Shown in pieces: positions 9,330-16,160 of a DNA stretch of 33,203 nt. Where the stretch lies: NCBI GenBank assembly GCA_020721205.1, contig DYNF01000046.1, positions 1 through 33,203 on the forward strand. Direction: 5' to 3'. Below the pieces are notes generated by a model. The model did no database searches and was not told the DNA's origin. It was given only the letters and a program-made list of their open reading frames with translations. This stretch comes from Prochloron sp. SulCav_FS08_3_32_3330 (GTDB lineage: Bacteria > Cyanobacteriota > Cyanobacteriia > Cyanobacteriales > DYNF01). Each line of letters begins with the position of its first letter. Positions within the stretch are counted from its first letter, which is position 1. The translations under genes and the position numbers were made by a program.

Positions 9330-9854
9330 TTACAAACCGTTGTGGGGTCTAGCTTCTATACAAGTGGTCATCGCATTTTCCACCGTAACGGCAAAAATTT
9401 CCCTTTCTCGGGCATAATAATTGCTATTACTTAGTCCTGTAACGCATTGACTAAAAGTTAAGGGCAATAAACTGCGACGACAATGATCTAAAATCAAAGA
9501 TGATTGTAAATTTTGTGCTTGGCGATCGCTGATAGTTTCTCGGTGAATATCTCCTACACATTGACTTAATTCTAAGGGTCTACGGGAGCGAAAACAAGCA
9601 TCTAAAGCTTCATCGCCTGAGATTTGTGTAACATAATTAATTCTCGCAACACATAAAGATAAATCGTCAGGATCGAGAGTTTCTCCACAAGCAACGGCGG
9701 ACTTTTCGGGAGTTATACCTGTTTTTTGTAAACGGATCGAACAAAGGGTAAAATCATTCCATTCGGCTTTGACAGGAACATTAAAAAAGAATAAATTAAT
9801 TATAGGATAAAGGGTAATCGCACTAAATTTTAAGATTTGTTTAAAATTGCTCAT
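9330..9854 (-). CDS. Secreted cysteine-repeat protein of unknown function
   Basis: A 174-residue protein with a signal peptide: a charged start, a hydrophobic stretch ITLYPIINLFFF and a likely cleavage after VKA at about residue 30. The mature part has about four repeats of roughly 30-35 residues with the pattern AC...LDPDDLSLCVARI, ACFRSRRPLELSQCVGDI, HCRRSLLPLTFSQCVTGL, then a final TCIEARP. Each repeat ends with a Leu-Ser-x-Cys-Val turn, so paired disulfides outside the cytoplasm are likely. I recognise the pattern as a cyanobacterial hypothetical family but know no function. It is transcribed alone; a HIP1 site lies inside at 9522. Confidence 0.7.
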   Translation of the reverse strand: MSNFKQILKFSAITLYPIINLFFFNVPVKAEWNDFTLCSIRLQKTGITPEKSAVACGETLDPDDLSLCVARINYVTQISGDEALDACFRSRRPLELSQCVGDIHRETISDRQAQNLQSSLILDHCRRSLLPLTFSQCVTGLSNSNYYAREREIFAVTVENAMTTCIEARPHNGL

Positions 9855-10062
9855 AATGTTGTGGTTGATTTTGAATATAAAAAATATAATATAACAATAA
9901 CTCTCTTTTGGTTAATTTTCTTAATAATTAGCTTAAAAAAGTTGAGGATTTAACTTAACCTATCTTCACAAAATTAATTTAATTAAAATCCCTGACGTTT
10001 TATCTTTGTCAAGGATTATTATATAATAGAAATATCTATTTTTAGATGTAAAATTTAAAATT

Positions 10063-10749
10063 ATGGTGACACAAACACAAATCAAACCAATAGTTTATCC
10101 TGAAAGTGATGGTCAACCAATGGCAGATAATACATTACAATATCGCTGGATTGTCACAATTCAAGGCGGTATAGATGCTATTTTTAAAGAGGATCCGAAT
10201 GTTTTTGTCGCAGGAGATTTACTTTGGTATCCCGTAGAAGGGAATAATAAAATTAGAGTAGCTCCTGATATTATGGTAGCATTCGATCGCCCCAAAGGTG
10301 AACGGGGATCTTATTTACAATGGAGAGAAAATAATATTACTCCTTGTGTAGTTTTTGAAATACTATCTCCGGGGAATACTCTCACAGAAATGGCTAAAAA
10401 ATGGCAATTTTATAACCATTATGGAGTAGAAGAATATTATCTTTATGATCCTGATAAACAAGATTTAAGTGGCTGGATCCGCCAAGATCAAGATTTAGAG
10501 GTGATCGAAAATATTGATCAATGGATCAGCCCAAGATTAAAAATTAAATTTGTTTTAGGAGAAAATGAATTAGAAATTTATCACCCTAATGGGGAAAAAT
10601 TTGTTAGTTTTGTAGAGTTACATACTCAAAAACAACTAGCAGAAAGAAAGGCTAAATTAGCTCAAGAAAAAGCTCAAATAGCTGAAGAAAAAGCTCGACG
10701 TTTAGCCGAAAAATTAAAAGAATTAGGAATTAATCCTGATGAAATTTAA
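10063..10749 (+). CDS. Uma2-family (DUF820) putative endonuclease
   Basis: A 228-residue member of the PD-(D/E)XK-like Uma2 family, which is hugely expanded in cyanobacteria and mostly of unknown role. The core acidic residues are visible as Asp69 in VAPDIMVAF and Glu99 in CVVFEILSPGNT. The C-terminus (about 185-228) is a Lys/Glu/Ala-rich coiled coil (AERKAKLAQEKAQIAEEKAR) ending in LGINPDEI, a tail typical of one Uma2 subgroup. It is monocistronic, with an AT-rich leader upstream and a repeat island right after its stop. Nuclease activity is inferred from the fold. Confidence 0.85.
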   Translation: MVTQTQIKPIVYPESDGQPMADNTLQYRWIVTIQGGIDAIFKEDPNVFVAGDLLWYPVEGNNKIRVAPDIMVAFDRPKGERGSYLQWRENNITPCVVFEILSPGNTLTEMAKKWQFYNHYGVEEYYLYDPDKQDLSGWIRQDQDLEVIENIDQWISPRLKIKFVLGENELEIYHPNGEKFVSFVELHTQKQLAERKAKLAQEKAQIAEEKARRLAEKLKELGINPDEI

Positions 10750-10768
10750 AACTTAATTACCTGTGGTA

Positions 10769-10819
10769 GCAGGGCGTTTTCATTCTCCAAAAAGCAACGG
10801 GTTTCAACCCGTTGCTACA
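10769..10819 (-). repeat. Composite palindromic repeat, copy B (inverted)
   Basis: Reverse complement of the 51-base element at 1-51, with 47 of 51 positions identical. Two of the four differences form a base-pair swap in the hairpin (A-T in copy A, G-C here); the other two lie in the 2-base loop. The tail GGAGAATGAAAACGCCCTGC is unchanged. It begins 19 bases after the stop of the Uma2 gene. Confidence 0.85.
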
Positions 10820-10826
10820 TAAGCAA

Positions 10827-10898
10827 AACCTGCCTACGCAGGTTGAATTTTTTAATATTAGTTAATATTTAATCATAAAACCCGTAAAGACGGGTTTT
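10827..10898. repeat. Two short hairpins inside the repeat island
   Basis: AACCTGC-CTAC-GCAGGTT (10827-10844) and AAAACCCGT-AAAG-ACGGGTTTT (10877-10898) are separate perfect stems lying between composite-repeat copies B and C. Together with the neighbours they make a run of five hairpins between two Uma2 genes. Either could act as a terminator for the upstream Uma2 gene, but neither is followed by a long T run. Confidence 0.7.
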
Positions 10899-10904
10899 GT
10901 TTGG

Positions 10905-10954
10905 GTAGCAACAGATTTTAATCTGTTGCAAAAAAAAGAATGAAAACGCCCTGC
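10905..10954 (+). repeat. Composite palindromic repeat, copy C
   Basis: Divergent direct copy of the element at 1-51. The hairpin is GTAGCAACAGATT / AATCTGTTGC, where a G-C pair of copy A has become A-T with pairing preserved. The middle has drifted to an A run, and the tail GAATGAAAACGCCCTGC is identical. It is followed six bases later by the GTAGAGACGT palindrome. Confidence 0.8.
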
Positions 10955-10959
10955 CTGTG

Positions 10960-10987
10960 GTAGAGACGTATCATGATACGTCTCTAC
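10960..10987. repeat. 28-bp perfect palindrome of the GTAGAGACGT family
   Basis: Arms GTAGAGACGTATCA / TGATACGTCTCTAC, identical in the outer ten bases to the elements at 9249 and 20011. It lies 26 bases beyond the stop of the convergent Uma2 gene at 11013, so it may also serve as that gene's terminator. Confidence 0.88.
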
Positions 10988-11012
10988 AAAAGATAAAATT
11001 CCCGACTTTTCA

Positions 11013-11582
11013 TTATTCAATTTTTAACCAACTAAATATTTCTATTACTGATAATTGCCAATCTTTAATACATTCTAACACAGGTAAAATTTCCTGATCA
11101 GATTTAATTTCTGGTAATTGATCCGGTTTAAATATCATCACAGATTCATCTTCAGGATCAATCAACCAGCCTAATTTTGTCCCTTGTTTTAAACAGAAAA
11201 GAATTTTTTTGATAACTTTATTTGTTGATTGTTTAGGCGAGAAAATTTCGATGATCCAATCAGGATAAATTTCAAATTTATTGGCAATTTTTCCTGTATT
11301 TGTTTTCGGTAAACGATGCCATTCAAAAACCGCTAAATCTGGCACAATAGATCTGCCACTAAAAGTACAACGTAATTCTGTTAAAGTTAAAGCAATTTTT
11401 TGGACTTTTACCCTTTGATTAATTGCTTCAGATAAATAAGTTTGAATAATACTATGTTGTCCTTGGGGCATAACTTTTTGTTCAATTTCTCCATTAAAAA
11501 ATTCACAATAAGGTTTAGTTTCAGGTAGTTTTAAAAACGCCTCTAAAGTTAATTTTTGTTTGATTTGAATAGCAACAACCAT
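11013..11582 (-). CDS. Uma2-family (DUF820) putative endonuclease
   Basis: A second Uma2-family protein, 189 residues, convergent to the first and only distantly similar. Family residues: the N-terminal LTLEAFLKLPETKPYCEFFNGEI, Asp82 in IVPDLAVFEW, and Glu112 in WIIEIFSPKQ, followed by the usual helix with lysines and GTKLGWLIDPED. It lacks the coiled-coil tail of its neighbour. Catalytic residues look complete. The role is unknown for most cyanobacterial members. Confidence 0.83.
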   Translation of the reverse strand: MVVAIQIKQKLTLEAFLKLPETKPYCEFFNGEIEQKVMPQGQHSIIQTYLSEAINQRVKVQKIALTLTELRCTFSGRSIVPDLAVFEWHRLPKTNTGKIANKFEIYPDWIIEIFSPKQSTNKVIKKILFCLKQGTKLGWLIDPEDESVMIFKPDQLPEIKSDQEILPVLECIKDWQLSVIEIFSWLKIE

Positions 11583-11635
11583 ATTTTATTTCCTCATTAT
11601 TTTCCTTCAACTTTAAATTATATAGCAAAATACTT

Positions 11636-11688
11636 GATATTCTCCCACTGTAAATACCCTGCCTTAGAAGCAGTGCGTTTTCAAAGTC
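11636..11688 (-). repeat. Degenerate relative of the GAAAACGC-type repeat
   Basis: Read on the minus strand this gives GACTTTGAAAACGCACTGCT then TCTAAGGCAGGG and TATTTACAGTGGGAG. The GAAAACGC(C/A)CTGCTTC(A/T)AAGG part matches the tail and continuation of copy A at 39-64. I recall this string next to IS200/IS605-type elements in other cyanobacteria, but no transposase is present here, so only the sequence relationship is claimed. The rest of the 190-base gap (to 11771) holds a small AATCCGTTAAAACGGATT hairpin and no gene. Confidence 0.5.
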
Positions 11689-11771
11689 GGGGGGAAATTG
11701 CATTTTCACAAGTCGCTAAAGAGACTTTTGCTGTTAGCTTTTAGGAGAAATCCGTTAAAACGGATTAAAAA

Positions 11772-12113
11772 TTAATCAGATTTGGGGGGTAAAAGAGGGG
11801 TAATATAATTTAAAAGTTCAGGAATATAATTAATCACAACTTGCCAAACTAAATCTAATTTTACCTCATCATAATCATGCACCAAACGGTCACGCATTCC
11901 CGCAATTTGTCGCCATTCAATTTGAGGATGATTCTCCCTAAATTCAGGAGACAATCTTTTCACAACCTCACCAATAATTGTGATTTCATATAATACAGCA
12001 AGATAAGTCCTTTCATCATTAAAAAACTCATCTTTTGTCAGATTATTAGTTAATCTTAAAATAGTTTGACAAAGTTGAGTAATATCAAGCAGATAAGACA
12101 GATCGTAATTCAT
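11772..12113 (-). CDS. hepT: HepT-like HEPN-domain RNase toxin (DUF86)
   Basis: A 113-residue all-helical HEPN protein. The RX4HXY active motif is present: Arg74, His79 and Tyr81 in AGMRDRLVHDY. In characterised HepT/MntA pairs the toxin cleaves RNA and is silenced when the antitoxin adds AMP units to the tyrosine of this motif. It overlaps the 3' end of the upstream mntA gene by 29 bases, as is usual for the family. The motif is intact and the length normal, so this looks like a working pair. Confidence 0.9.
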   Translation of the reverse strand: MNYDLSYLLDITQLCQTILRLTNNLTKDEFFNDERTYLAVLYEITIIGEVVKRLSPEFRENHPQIEWRQIAGMRDRLVHDYDEVKLDLVWQVVINYIPELLNYITPLLPPKSD

Positions 12114-12429
12114 AAATAACCCTTGCTGTATTCAAAATATGTTGACGACGTAACCAATTATAACTATCAAGAATAGAGCGTTTTTCAATCAAATCAACCT
12201 TACGCCCCGTCAAGTTTTCAAGTTGATATTGAATAGCAACTAGATCCATTAAACTAAGCTTCAATTCAGGATTAAAAACTACTAAAAAATCAAGATCACT
12301 ATTATTATTAAAATCATCCCTTAAAACAGAACCAAAAAGCGATAATTCTTGAATCTGATTTTGTTGACAAAAATCTCGAATTTGTTGGCTAGTTAAATTT
12401 AATCTTTTTTCAATTTTTAGATTAATCAT
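12085..12429 (-). CDS. mntA: MntA-type minimal nucleotidyltransferase antitoxin
   Basis: A 114-residue minimal nucleotidyltransferase. The hallmark GSX10DXD is visible: Gly33-Ser34 in LFGSVLRDDF, then Asp45 and Asp47 in NSDLDFLVVF. It should neutralise the overlapping HepT by AMPylation. It is the first gene of the pair, about 100 bases after the E1-rhodanese gene on the same strand, with a hairpin between that could isolate it. Confidence 0.9.
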   Translation of the reverse strand: MINLKIEKRLNLTSQQIRDFCQQNQIQELSLFGSVLRDDFNNNSDLDFLVVFNPELKLSLMDLVAIQYQLENLTGRKVDLIEKRSILDSYNWLRRQHILNTARVIYELRSVLSA

Positions 12430-12458
12430 GGCTATAATTATTAATTACCTTGAAAAAA

Positions 12459-12509
12459 TCGGAGATTTTTTTAACTAATTTTTTTCGTTAAATTAATAAA
12501 AATCTCCGA
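12459..12509 (-). terminator. Probable terminator after the E1-rhodanese gene
   Basis: A perfect 12-base inverted repeat, TCGGAGATTTTT (12459-12470) and AAAAATCTCCGA (12498-12509). Read on the minus strand, the second arm is followed by a run of T. It lies 24 bases beyond the stop of the E1-rhodanese gene and 30 bases before mntA, a good place for termination. Similar AAATCTCCGAC strings are common in cyanobacteria, so it may be a repeat doing this job. Confidence 0.6.
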
Positions 12510-12532
12510 CTTTTCCTAATTAAAAAAATTAA

Positions 12533-13705
12533 TTAATATTGAGTAACATTGGGATCAACTTCTTGACTCCATGCTTGAATACCGCCCTTCACATTTGTGC
12601 CTTCAATACCCGCTTCTTTGAGAATATTCAAAGCTTTAGCAGATCTACCACCCATTTTACAATGGGCAATTAATTGGCGACCATTTAATAATTCTCGGAT
12701 TTTATCCACCCCATGACCATCCTCAATATCAGGTAACGGCACTAACACCGCCCCTTCAATTTTAGCAATATCATGCTCATTCGGATTACGCACATCAATT
12801 AACAGAAAATCAATCTCATCACTATCAATTAACTCTTTTAACTCAGTAACAGAGATTTCTGGTAATTCTTGCTGTTGTTTTGCTTCCTCGGCTTTCGCTT
12901 GGGGAATACCACAAAACTCCTGATAATCAATCAATTTTTCAATCACCGGACGCTCAGGATTAGGACGTAATTTTAACTCTCTAAACTTCATATCCCAAGC
13001 GTTATAAAGTAATAACCGTCCACTGAGAGTATTAGGAGCGCCTAAAATGATCTTAATTGTTTCCGTAGCTTGAATTATACCAATAATACCCGGAAGTACA
13101 CCTAAAACACCCCCCTCAGCACAGGAAGGCACCATACCCGGCGGTGGTGGCTCAGGATAAAGATCACGATAGTTAGGACCTCCCTCATAATTAAATACCG
13201 TTGCTTGACCTTCAAAACGGAAAATAGACCCATAAACATTCGGTTTATCGAGTAAAACACAAGCATCATTTGTGAGGTAACGAGTAGGAAAATTATCCGT
13301 CCCATCCACAACAATATCATAAGGTCTGATAATATCCAAAGCATTTTCAGAGGATATTTGAGTATTATAGAGATCAACCTGACAAAAAGGATTAATTTCT
13401 AAAATGCGAGTTTTCGCCGACTCAATTTTCGGTTTACCCACCCAAGAAGTGCCGTGAATAACTTGACGTTGCAGATTAGAATGATCCACAATATCAAAAT
13501 CTACAATCCCGATCCGCCCAATTCCGGCGGCGGCTAAGTATAATAGTAAAGGAGAACCTAGTCCACCTGTACCAATACATAGTACAGAAGCGGCTTTCAG
13601 TTTTTTTTGTCCTTCTAAACCAACTTCGGGTAAAATAATATGACGAGCATACCGAGCATAATCGTCTTTATTTAACTCAATTTCCTCTAAATTAGGATTT
13701 AGCAT
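12533..13705 (-). CDS. moeB: E1-like adenylyltransferase-rhodanese fusion (MoeB/MOCS3 type)
   Basis: Activates the C-terminus of a ubiquitin-like sulfur carrier (MoaD/ThiS type) by adenylation and transfers sulfur to it. Of 390 residues, 1-270 form the ThiF/MoeB domain with ATP loop GTGGLG (45-50), DFDIVDHSNLQRQ, DGTDNFPTRY and catalytic-type Cys195 in PSCAEGGVLG. Residues 280-390 form a rhodanese domain with active Cys349 in HCKMGGRSA. The two CXXC zinc sites of E. coli MoeB are absent: the stretch NYRDLYPEPPPPG has no cysteine, and only one remains near EFCG. That matches my memory of other cyanobacterial copies. It lies 89 bases after a JAMM peptidase gene, suggesting joint work on a ubiquitin-like protein. 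No carrier gene is in the window. Confidence 0.9.
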   Translation of the reverse strand: MLNPNLEEIELNKDDYARYARHIILPEVGLEGQKKLKAASVLCIGTGGLGSPLLLYLAAAGIGRIGIVDFDIVDHSNLQRQVIHGTSWVGKPKIESAKTRILEINPFCQVDLYNTQISSENALDIIRPYDIVVDGTDNFPTRYLTNDACVLLDKPNVYGSIFRFEGQATVFNYEGGPNYRDLYPEPPPPGMVPSCAEGGVLGVLPGIIGIIQATETIKIILGAPNTLSGRLLLYNAWDMKFRELKLRPNPERPVIEKLIDYQEFCGIPQAKAEEAKQQQELPEISVTELKELIDSDEIDFLLIDVRNPNEHDIAKIEGAVLVPLPDIEDGHGVDKIRELLNGRQLIAHCKMGGRSAKALNILKEAGIEGTNVKGGIQAWSQEVDPNVTQY

Positions 13706-13758
13706 GATGTTTAAAATAGTAGGATTCAGTTTTTGAATCTAAAATTATAAAAAGTAGT

Positions 13759-13775
13759 ACAGACATCTTGTCTGT
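13759..13775. repeat. Short hairpin between JAMM and E1 genes
   Basis: ACAGACA-TCT-TGTCTGT, a 7-bp perfect stem with a 3-base loop in the 89-base gap between two same-strand genes. It could act as an intercistronic RNA structure. Confidence 0.5.
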
Positions 13776-13794
13776 GACAAGCTAAAAGCTTATT

Positions 13795-14298
13795 TTACCT
13801 TGTTTTTTCAATTTCAACGGTTAAAATTTCTTCTTGTTGAAACTGATCAGTCTCATCAAGACTCCAACATTTGACTTGATTAACTTTTTCTTTGGTAACA
13901 GAAACTATTATATAAGAATAAGTTGACCATGCGATCGCCCGATCAAACTCGGAAGGATTTGCTAAATAATCAGGATGAGAGTGATAAATTCCTATAATAG
14001 CAAGTTCTTGATCACTTGCGTATTTTTGTGCTTTAAATAATATTTCAGAAGCAATAGTAAAGCGATTTTTTTTACTGTTATTGTGTTTAACAGTTTGATT
14101 AAATAAAAAGAAATTTTCTTGAGAATTTTGCCAACTATTTTCCGTTTTCCAAATTTCTATAACTGTTTTTTGTTTCAAGTTATGATCAAATTTTCCAAAC
14201 AATAAACCACAACATTCTTCAGGATAAATATTTAAAGCATGATCATAAATTTGAGCTAGATGTTTTTGTTGAATAATTATTAATGAATCCATCTTCAT
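13795..14298 (-). CDS. JAMM/MPN metallopeptidase (Mov34/Mec+ type)
   Basis: A zinc isopeptidase-like protein of 167 residues. The JAMM motif is complete: Glu27/28 in PEECCGLLFG, then HSHPDYLANPSEFD giving His106, His108, Ser116 and Asp119 (HXHX7SX2D). Bacterial relatives such as Mec+ cut an amino acid or thiocarboxylate-linked product from a ubiquitin-like carrier. The gene directly upstream of an E1-rhodanese fusion supports such a role. The start at 14298 is used; a second ATG two codons on is equally possible. An internal HIP1 site lies at 13931. Confidence 0.88.
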   Translation of the reverse strand: MKMDSLIIIQQKHLAQIYDHALNIYPEECCGLLFGKFDHNLKQKTVIEIWKTENSWQNSQENFFLFNQTVKHNNSKKNRFTIASEILFKAQKYASDQELAIIGIYHSHPDYLANPSEFDRAIAWSTYSYIIVSVTKEKVNQVKCWSLDETDQFQQEEILTVEIEKTR

Positions 14299-14421
14299 CT
14301 ATATACATTCCTTTTAATGATAAATTATCAAATACTATACCATAAATTTCTACTCCGTAATGAATACCATTATGAGTAATTGATTCATTAAGAGAAAAGT
14401 CTAATTTTAGTTAATTTATCC

Positions 14422-14463
14422 AAGCTATTTTATTAATATTCAATTTATCTTATCATAAAATTA
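14422..14463 (+). repeat. 42-bp direct repeat, copy 1
   Basis: Begins AAGCTATTTTATTAATATTC and ends TCATAAAATTA. It is identical over 42 bases to 15399-15440. It lies in the divergent gap between the JAMM gene and the antitoxin gene at 14548. A weaker relative (AAAAGCTATTTTGTTAATAT) lies upstream of another antitoxin at 23183. Confidence 0.9.
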
Positions 14464-14479
14464 ATCTATAAACTAAGAC

Positions 14480-14509
14480 TAGACAATAATATGATTATTG
14501 GTTTATAAT
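14480..14509 (+). promoter_or_regulatory. Candidate promoter for antitoxin at 14548
   Basis: TAGACA (14480-14485) and TATAAT (14504-14509), 18 bases apart, upstream of an antitoxin gene with an AAGGAG ribosome site at 14535. Sequence match only. Confidence 0.4.
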
Positions 14510-14547
14510 TGATCAAAGTATAACTTTTAGGATAAAGGAGATAAATA

Positions 14548-14808
14548 ATGACTAAATTAATGAAACAAACATTTGAACAAATTTTACAACTTTCTGAAGA
14601 TCAACAAAATACTTTAGCCATCTATTTACAAAAAAATATAGATGAAATTTTACAAAAAGCTGAACAAGAAAAACAAATTACAGAGGTAATTTATACTCTT
14701 GATGATCTTAATGAAGAAACCCAACAAGTAATTAAAAACATTGAACAAAGACAAAATTTAACTATTTGCGATAACAAAAATGATCTTTATAATCAGTTAG
14801 GAATTTAA
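14548..14808 (+). CDS. Antitoxin-like protein of a YafQ-type pair
   Basis: An 86-residue acidic, helical protein. The N-terminal half has the pattern LMKQTFEQILQLSEDQQNTL seen in cyanobacterial antitoxins coupled to RelE/YafQ toxins. The C-terminal half (TLDDLNEETQQVIKNIEQR) should bind toxin. AAGGAG lies 8 bases before the ATG. Its stop overlaps the next start (TAATG), as in coupled TA genes, but that toxin is truncated, so the antitoxin is now an orphan. The family assignment rests on the partner. Confidence 0.65.
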   Translation: MTKLMKQTFEQILQLSEDQQNTLAIYLQKNIDEILQKAEQEKQITEVIYTLDDLNEETQQVIKNIEQRQNLTICDNKNDLYNQLGI

Positions 14809-14909
14809 TGTTAACACCCATTTTTGAAAATAGTTTTAATAAAGATATTAAACGCTTAAAGAAGCGCGGTAAAAATATGGAAAAACTCAAAGCAGTTATT
14901 ATTCAATAA
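14808..14909 (+). pseudogene. Truncated YafQ/RelE-type toxin
   Basis: Thirty-three codons beginning MLTPIFENSFNKDIKRLKKRGKNMEKLKAVIIQ in order, split here as MLTPIFENSFNKDIKRLKKR and GKNMEKLKAVIIQ. This matches the first third of YafQ-family toxins, which normally run about 90 residues and carry catalytic His/Asp residues further on. The frame then stops, and the DNA beyond belongs to a convergent gene whose 3' end overlaps it by 11 bases. The active-site part is gone, so the remnant cannot be a toxin. It is coupled to the antitoxin by TAATG. Confidence 0.8.
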
Positions 14910-15255
14910 TTTCCTCATACTGACTAAGATCAGTTTCTCTAAATTGTTCAATTTCTCTAAAAATATCATCTAAAGATTTATTTTCTAACCGCTGAAAACC
15001 AGTATTTTCATCATGACAATTTAACATAATAATTTTTGCCCAAGAACTATTAGTTGTTATTTTCAATTTTTCTTGTAACCAAGGTTGAAATTTTGTATAA
15101 AATATTTCTTCTTCTTCAGTTAAATCAATTCCTAACTCACTTCTTGCTGATTCATAACCAACTAAAAACATAAATAAATCACTAACTGAAGCACGTCCTA
15201 AATACATTCCGGGTTTAGTTTTAATTTTTTCTAAGATTGAAAATAAGCCACTCAT
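14899..15255 (-). CDS. Hypothetical protein with N-terminal KPGMYLG motif
   Basis: A 118-residue acidic protein starting LFSILEKIKTKPGMYLGRAS, followed by LFMFLVGYESARSELGI and an acidic C-terminus rich in Glu. The opening (K)PGMYLG...L..FL.GY is shared by a family of small bacterial proteins I associate with immunity proteins of polymorphic toxins, but I cannot confirm this. No toxin is adjacent. It lies between the two 42-bp direct repeats and converges on the dead YafQ gene, overlapping its end. Confidence 0.6.
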   Translation of the reverse strand: MSGLFSILEKIKTKPGMYLGRASVSDLFMFLVGYESARSELGIDLTEEEEIFYTKFQPWLQEKLKITTNSSWAKIIMLNCHDENTGFQRLENKSLDDIFREIEQFRETDLSQYEEIIE

Positions 15256-15398
15256 TAGTTAATTTCCTTATTAATTGTAAATTATTTGAACAATAATAGC
15301 GTATATAGTACAAATATACTAAAGTAATTTAATCAAAATTGCCTATTGTATAAACCTTTTATTTATTGTATTATTATGATAGAAGATTTATTAGACAA

Positions 15399-15440
15399 AA
15401 GCTATTTTATTAATATTCAATTTATCTTATCATAAAATTA
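15399..15440 (+). repeat. 42-bp direct repeat, copy 2
   Basis: Identical to 14422-14463. Its last base is the A of the ATG of the antitoxin gene at 15440, so here it forms the whole leader. No ribosome site is visible inside it. The 977-base spacing brackets the antitoxin/dead-YafQ module and the KPGMYLG gene. Confidence 0.9.
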
Positions 15441-15748
15441 TGATCACTATCGAAACAATTGTTAATGAATTAGATACATTTCCTCAAGAATTATTAGTAG
15501 AGGTACTTGATTTTATTCGCACTGCTAAAACTAAAAATATTCAATCATCAAATAAGCTAGAAAATTGTATAAATGATGAGATTAATCAGACTATTTTACA
15601 AGAAAAAAAAGTTTTAACTGCTCGTCAATTACTTAATTCTGATTTAATTGGTTTATGGGAAAATCGTAGTGATATTACTGATAGTTTAGACTATGCTCGT
15701 CAGTTAAGAGAAAAAGCACAAAGGAGAGATTATGATACTTTTAGATAG
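15440..15748 (+). CDS. VapB-like antitoxin (DUF2281-like N-terminus)
   Basis: A 102-residue protein. The N-terminus ETIVNELDTFPQELLVEVLD plus FIR resembles DUF2281-type cyanobacterial antitoxins. The C-terminus (LIGLWENRSDITDSLDYARQ) carries the W..R.DI.DS..YAR pattern often seen in antitoxins paired with PIN toxins. It overlaps the downstream PIN gene by 17 bases. The toxin has an internal stop, so this is probably an orphan. The start sits at the edge of a 42-bp repeat. Confidence 0.78.
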   Translation: MITIETIVNELDTFPQELLVEVLDFIRTAKTKNIQSSNKLENCINDEINQTILQEKKVLTARQLLNSDLIGLWENRSDITDSLDYARQLREKAQRRDYDTFR

Positions 15749-16115
15749 TGATATTATGATTGATTTTTTGCGTAAATATCCACCAGCGATTAATTGGTTA
15801 AGCTCTTTAGAAGATGAAAAAATTGCGTTACCCGGTTATGTTGTTATGGAATTAATATAGGGATGTAATAATAAAATAGAATTACAATCATTACGCAAAT
15901 TTATAGCAAATTTTAAAGTAATTTGGGCAACAGAAGAAATTTGTAATCAAGCTTTAGAAATATTTGCAGAATATAATCTTAGTCATAATTTAGGATTAAT
16001 TGATGCTTTAATTGGTCAAACTTCAGTTTCTTTAGGTTTACCTTTACATACATTTAATATTAAGCATTATGCTATTATTCCTAATATAAAAACTATACAA
16101 CCTTATCAAAGATAA
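15732..16115 (+). pseudogene. PIN-domain (VapC) toxin with internal amber stop
   Basis: The frame reads MILLDSDIMIDFLRKYPPAI for a PIN N-terminus with Asp5, Asp7 and Asp11, reaches VVMELI, then hits TAG at 15858-15860 (codon 43). It continues as GCNNKIELQSLRKFI through GLIDALIGQTSVSLGLPLHT to TAA at 16113, 127 residues in all. PIN proteins of this type usually have Gln at that place (ELIQGC), so a single C-to-T change would explain the stop. The remaining frame has no other lesion, pointing to a recent loss. Reading through the stop or a sequencing error cannot be excluded. Confidence 0.85.
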
Positions 16116-16160
16116 TTTGTAACAACAAATGTGTAGGGTGAGTAAATAGGAGAATAAACT

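Noticed and set aside
11521..11744. ORFs 11521-11709 (-) and 11556-11744 (+)
   Set aside because: Both mainly translate the interspersed repeat and the leader of the Uma2 gene; no coding evidence.
11636..11760. IS200/IS605 terminal sequence
   Set aside because: The resemblance is from memory and no transposase or TnpB gene or remnant is present, so only a repeat relationship is recorded.
13102..13377. ORF in another frame inside the E1-rhodanese gene
   Set aside because: Fully covered by the real gene; no family features.
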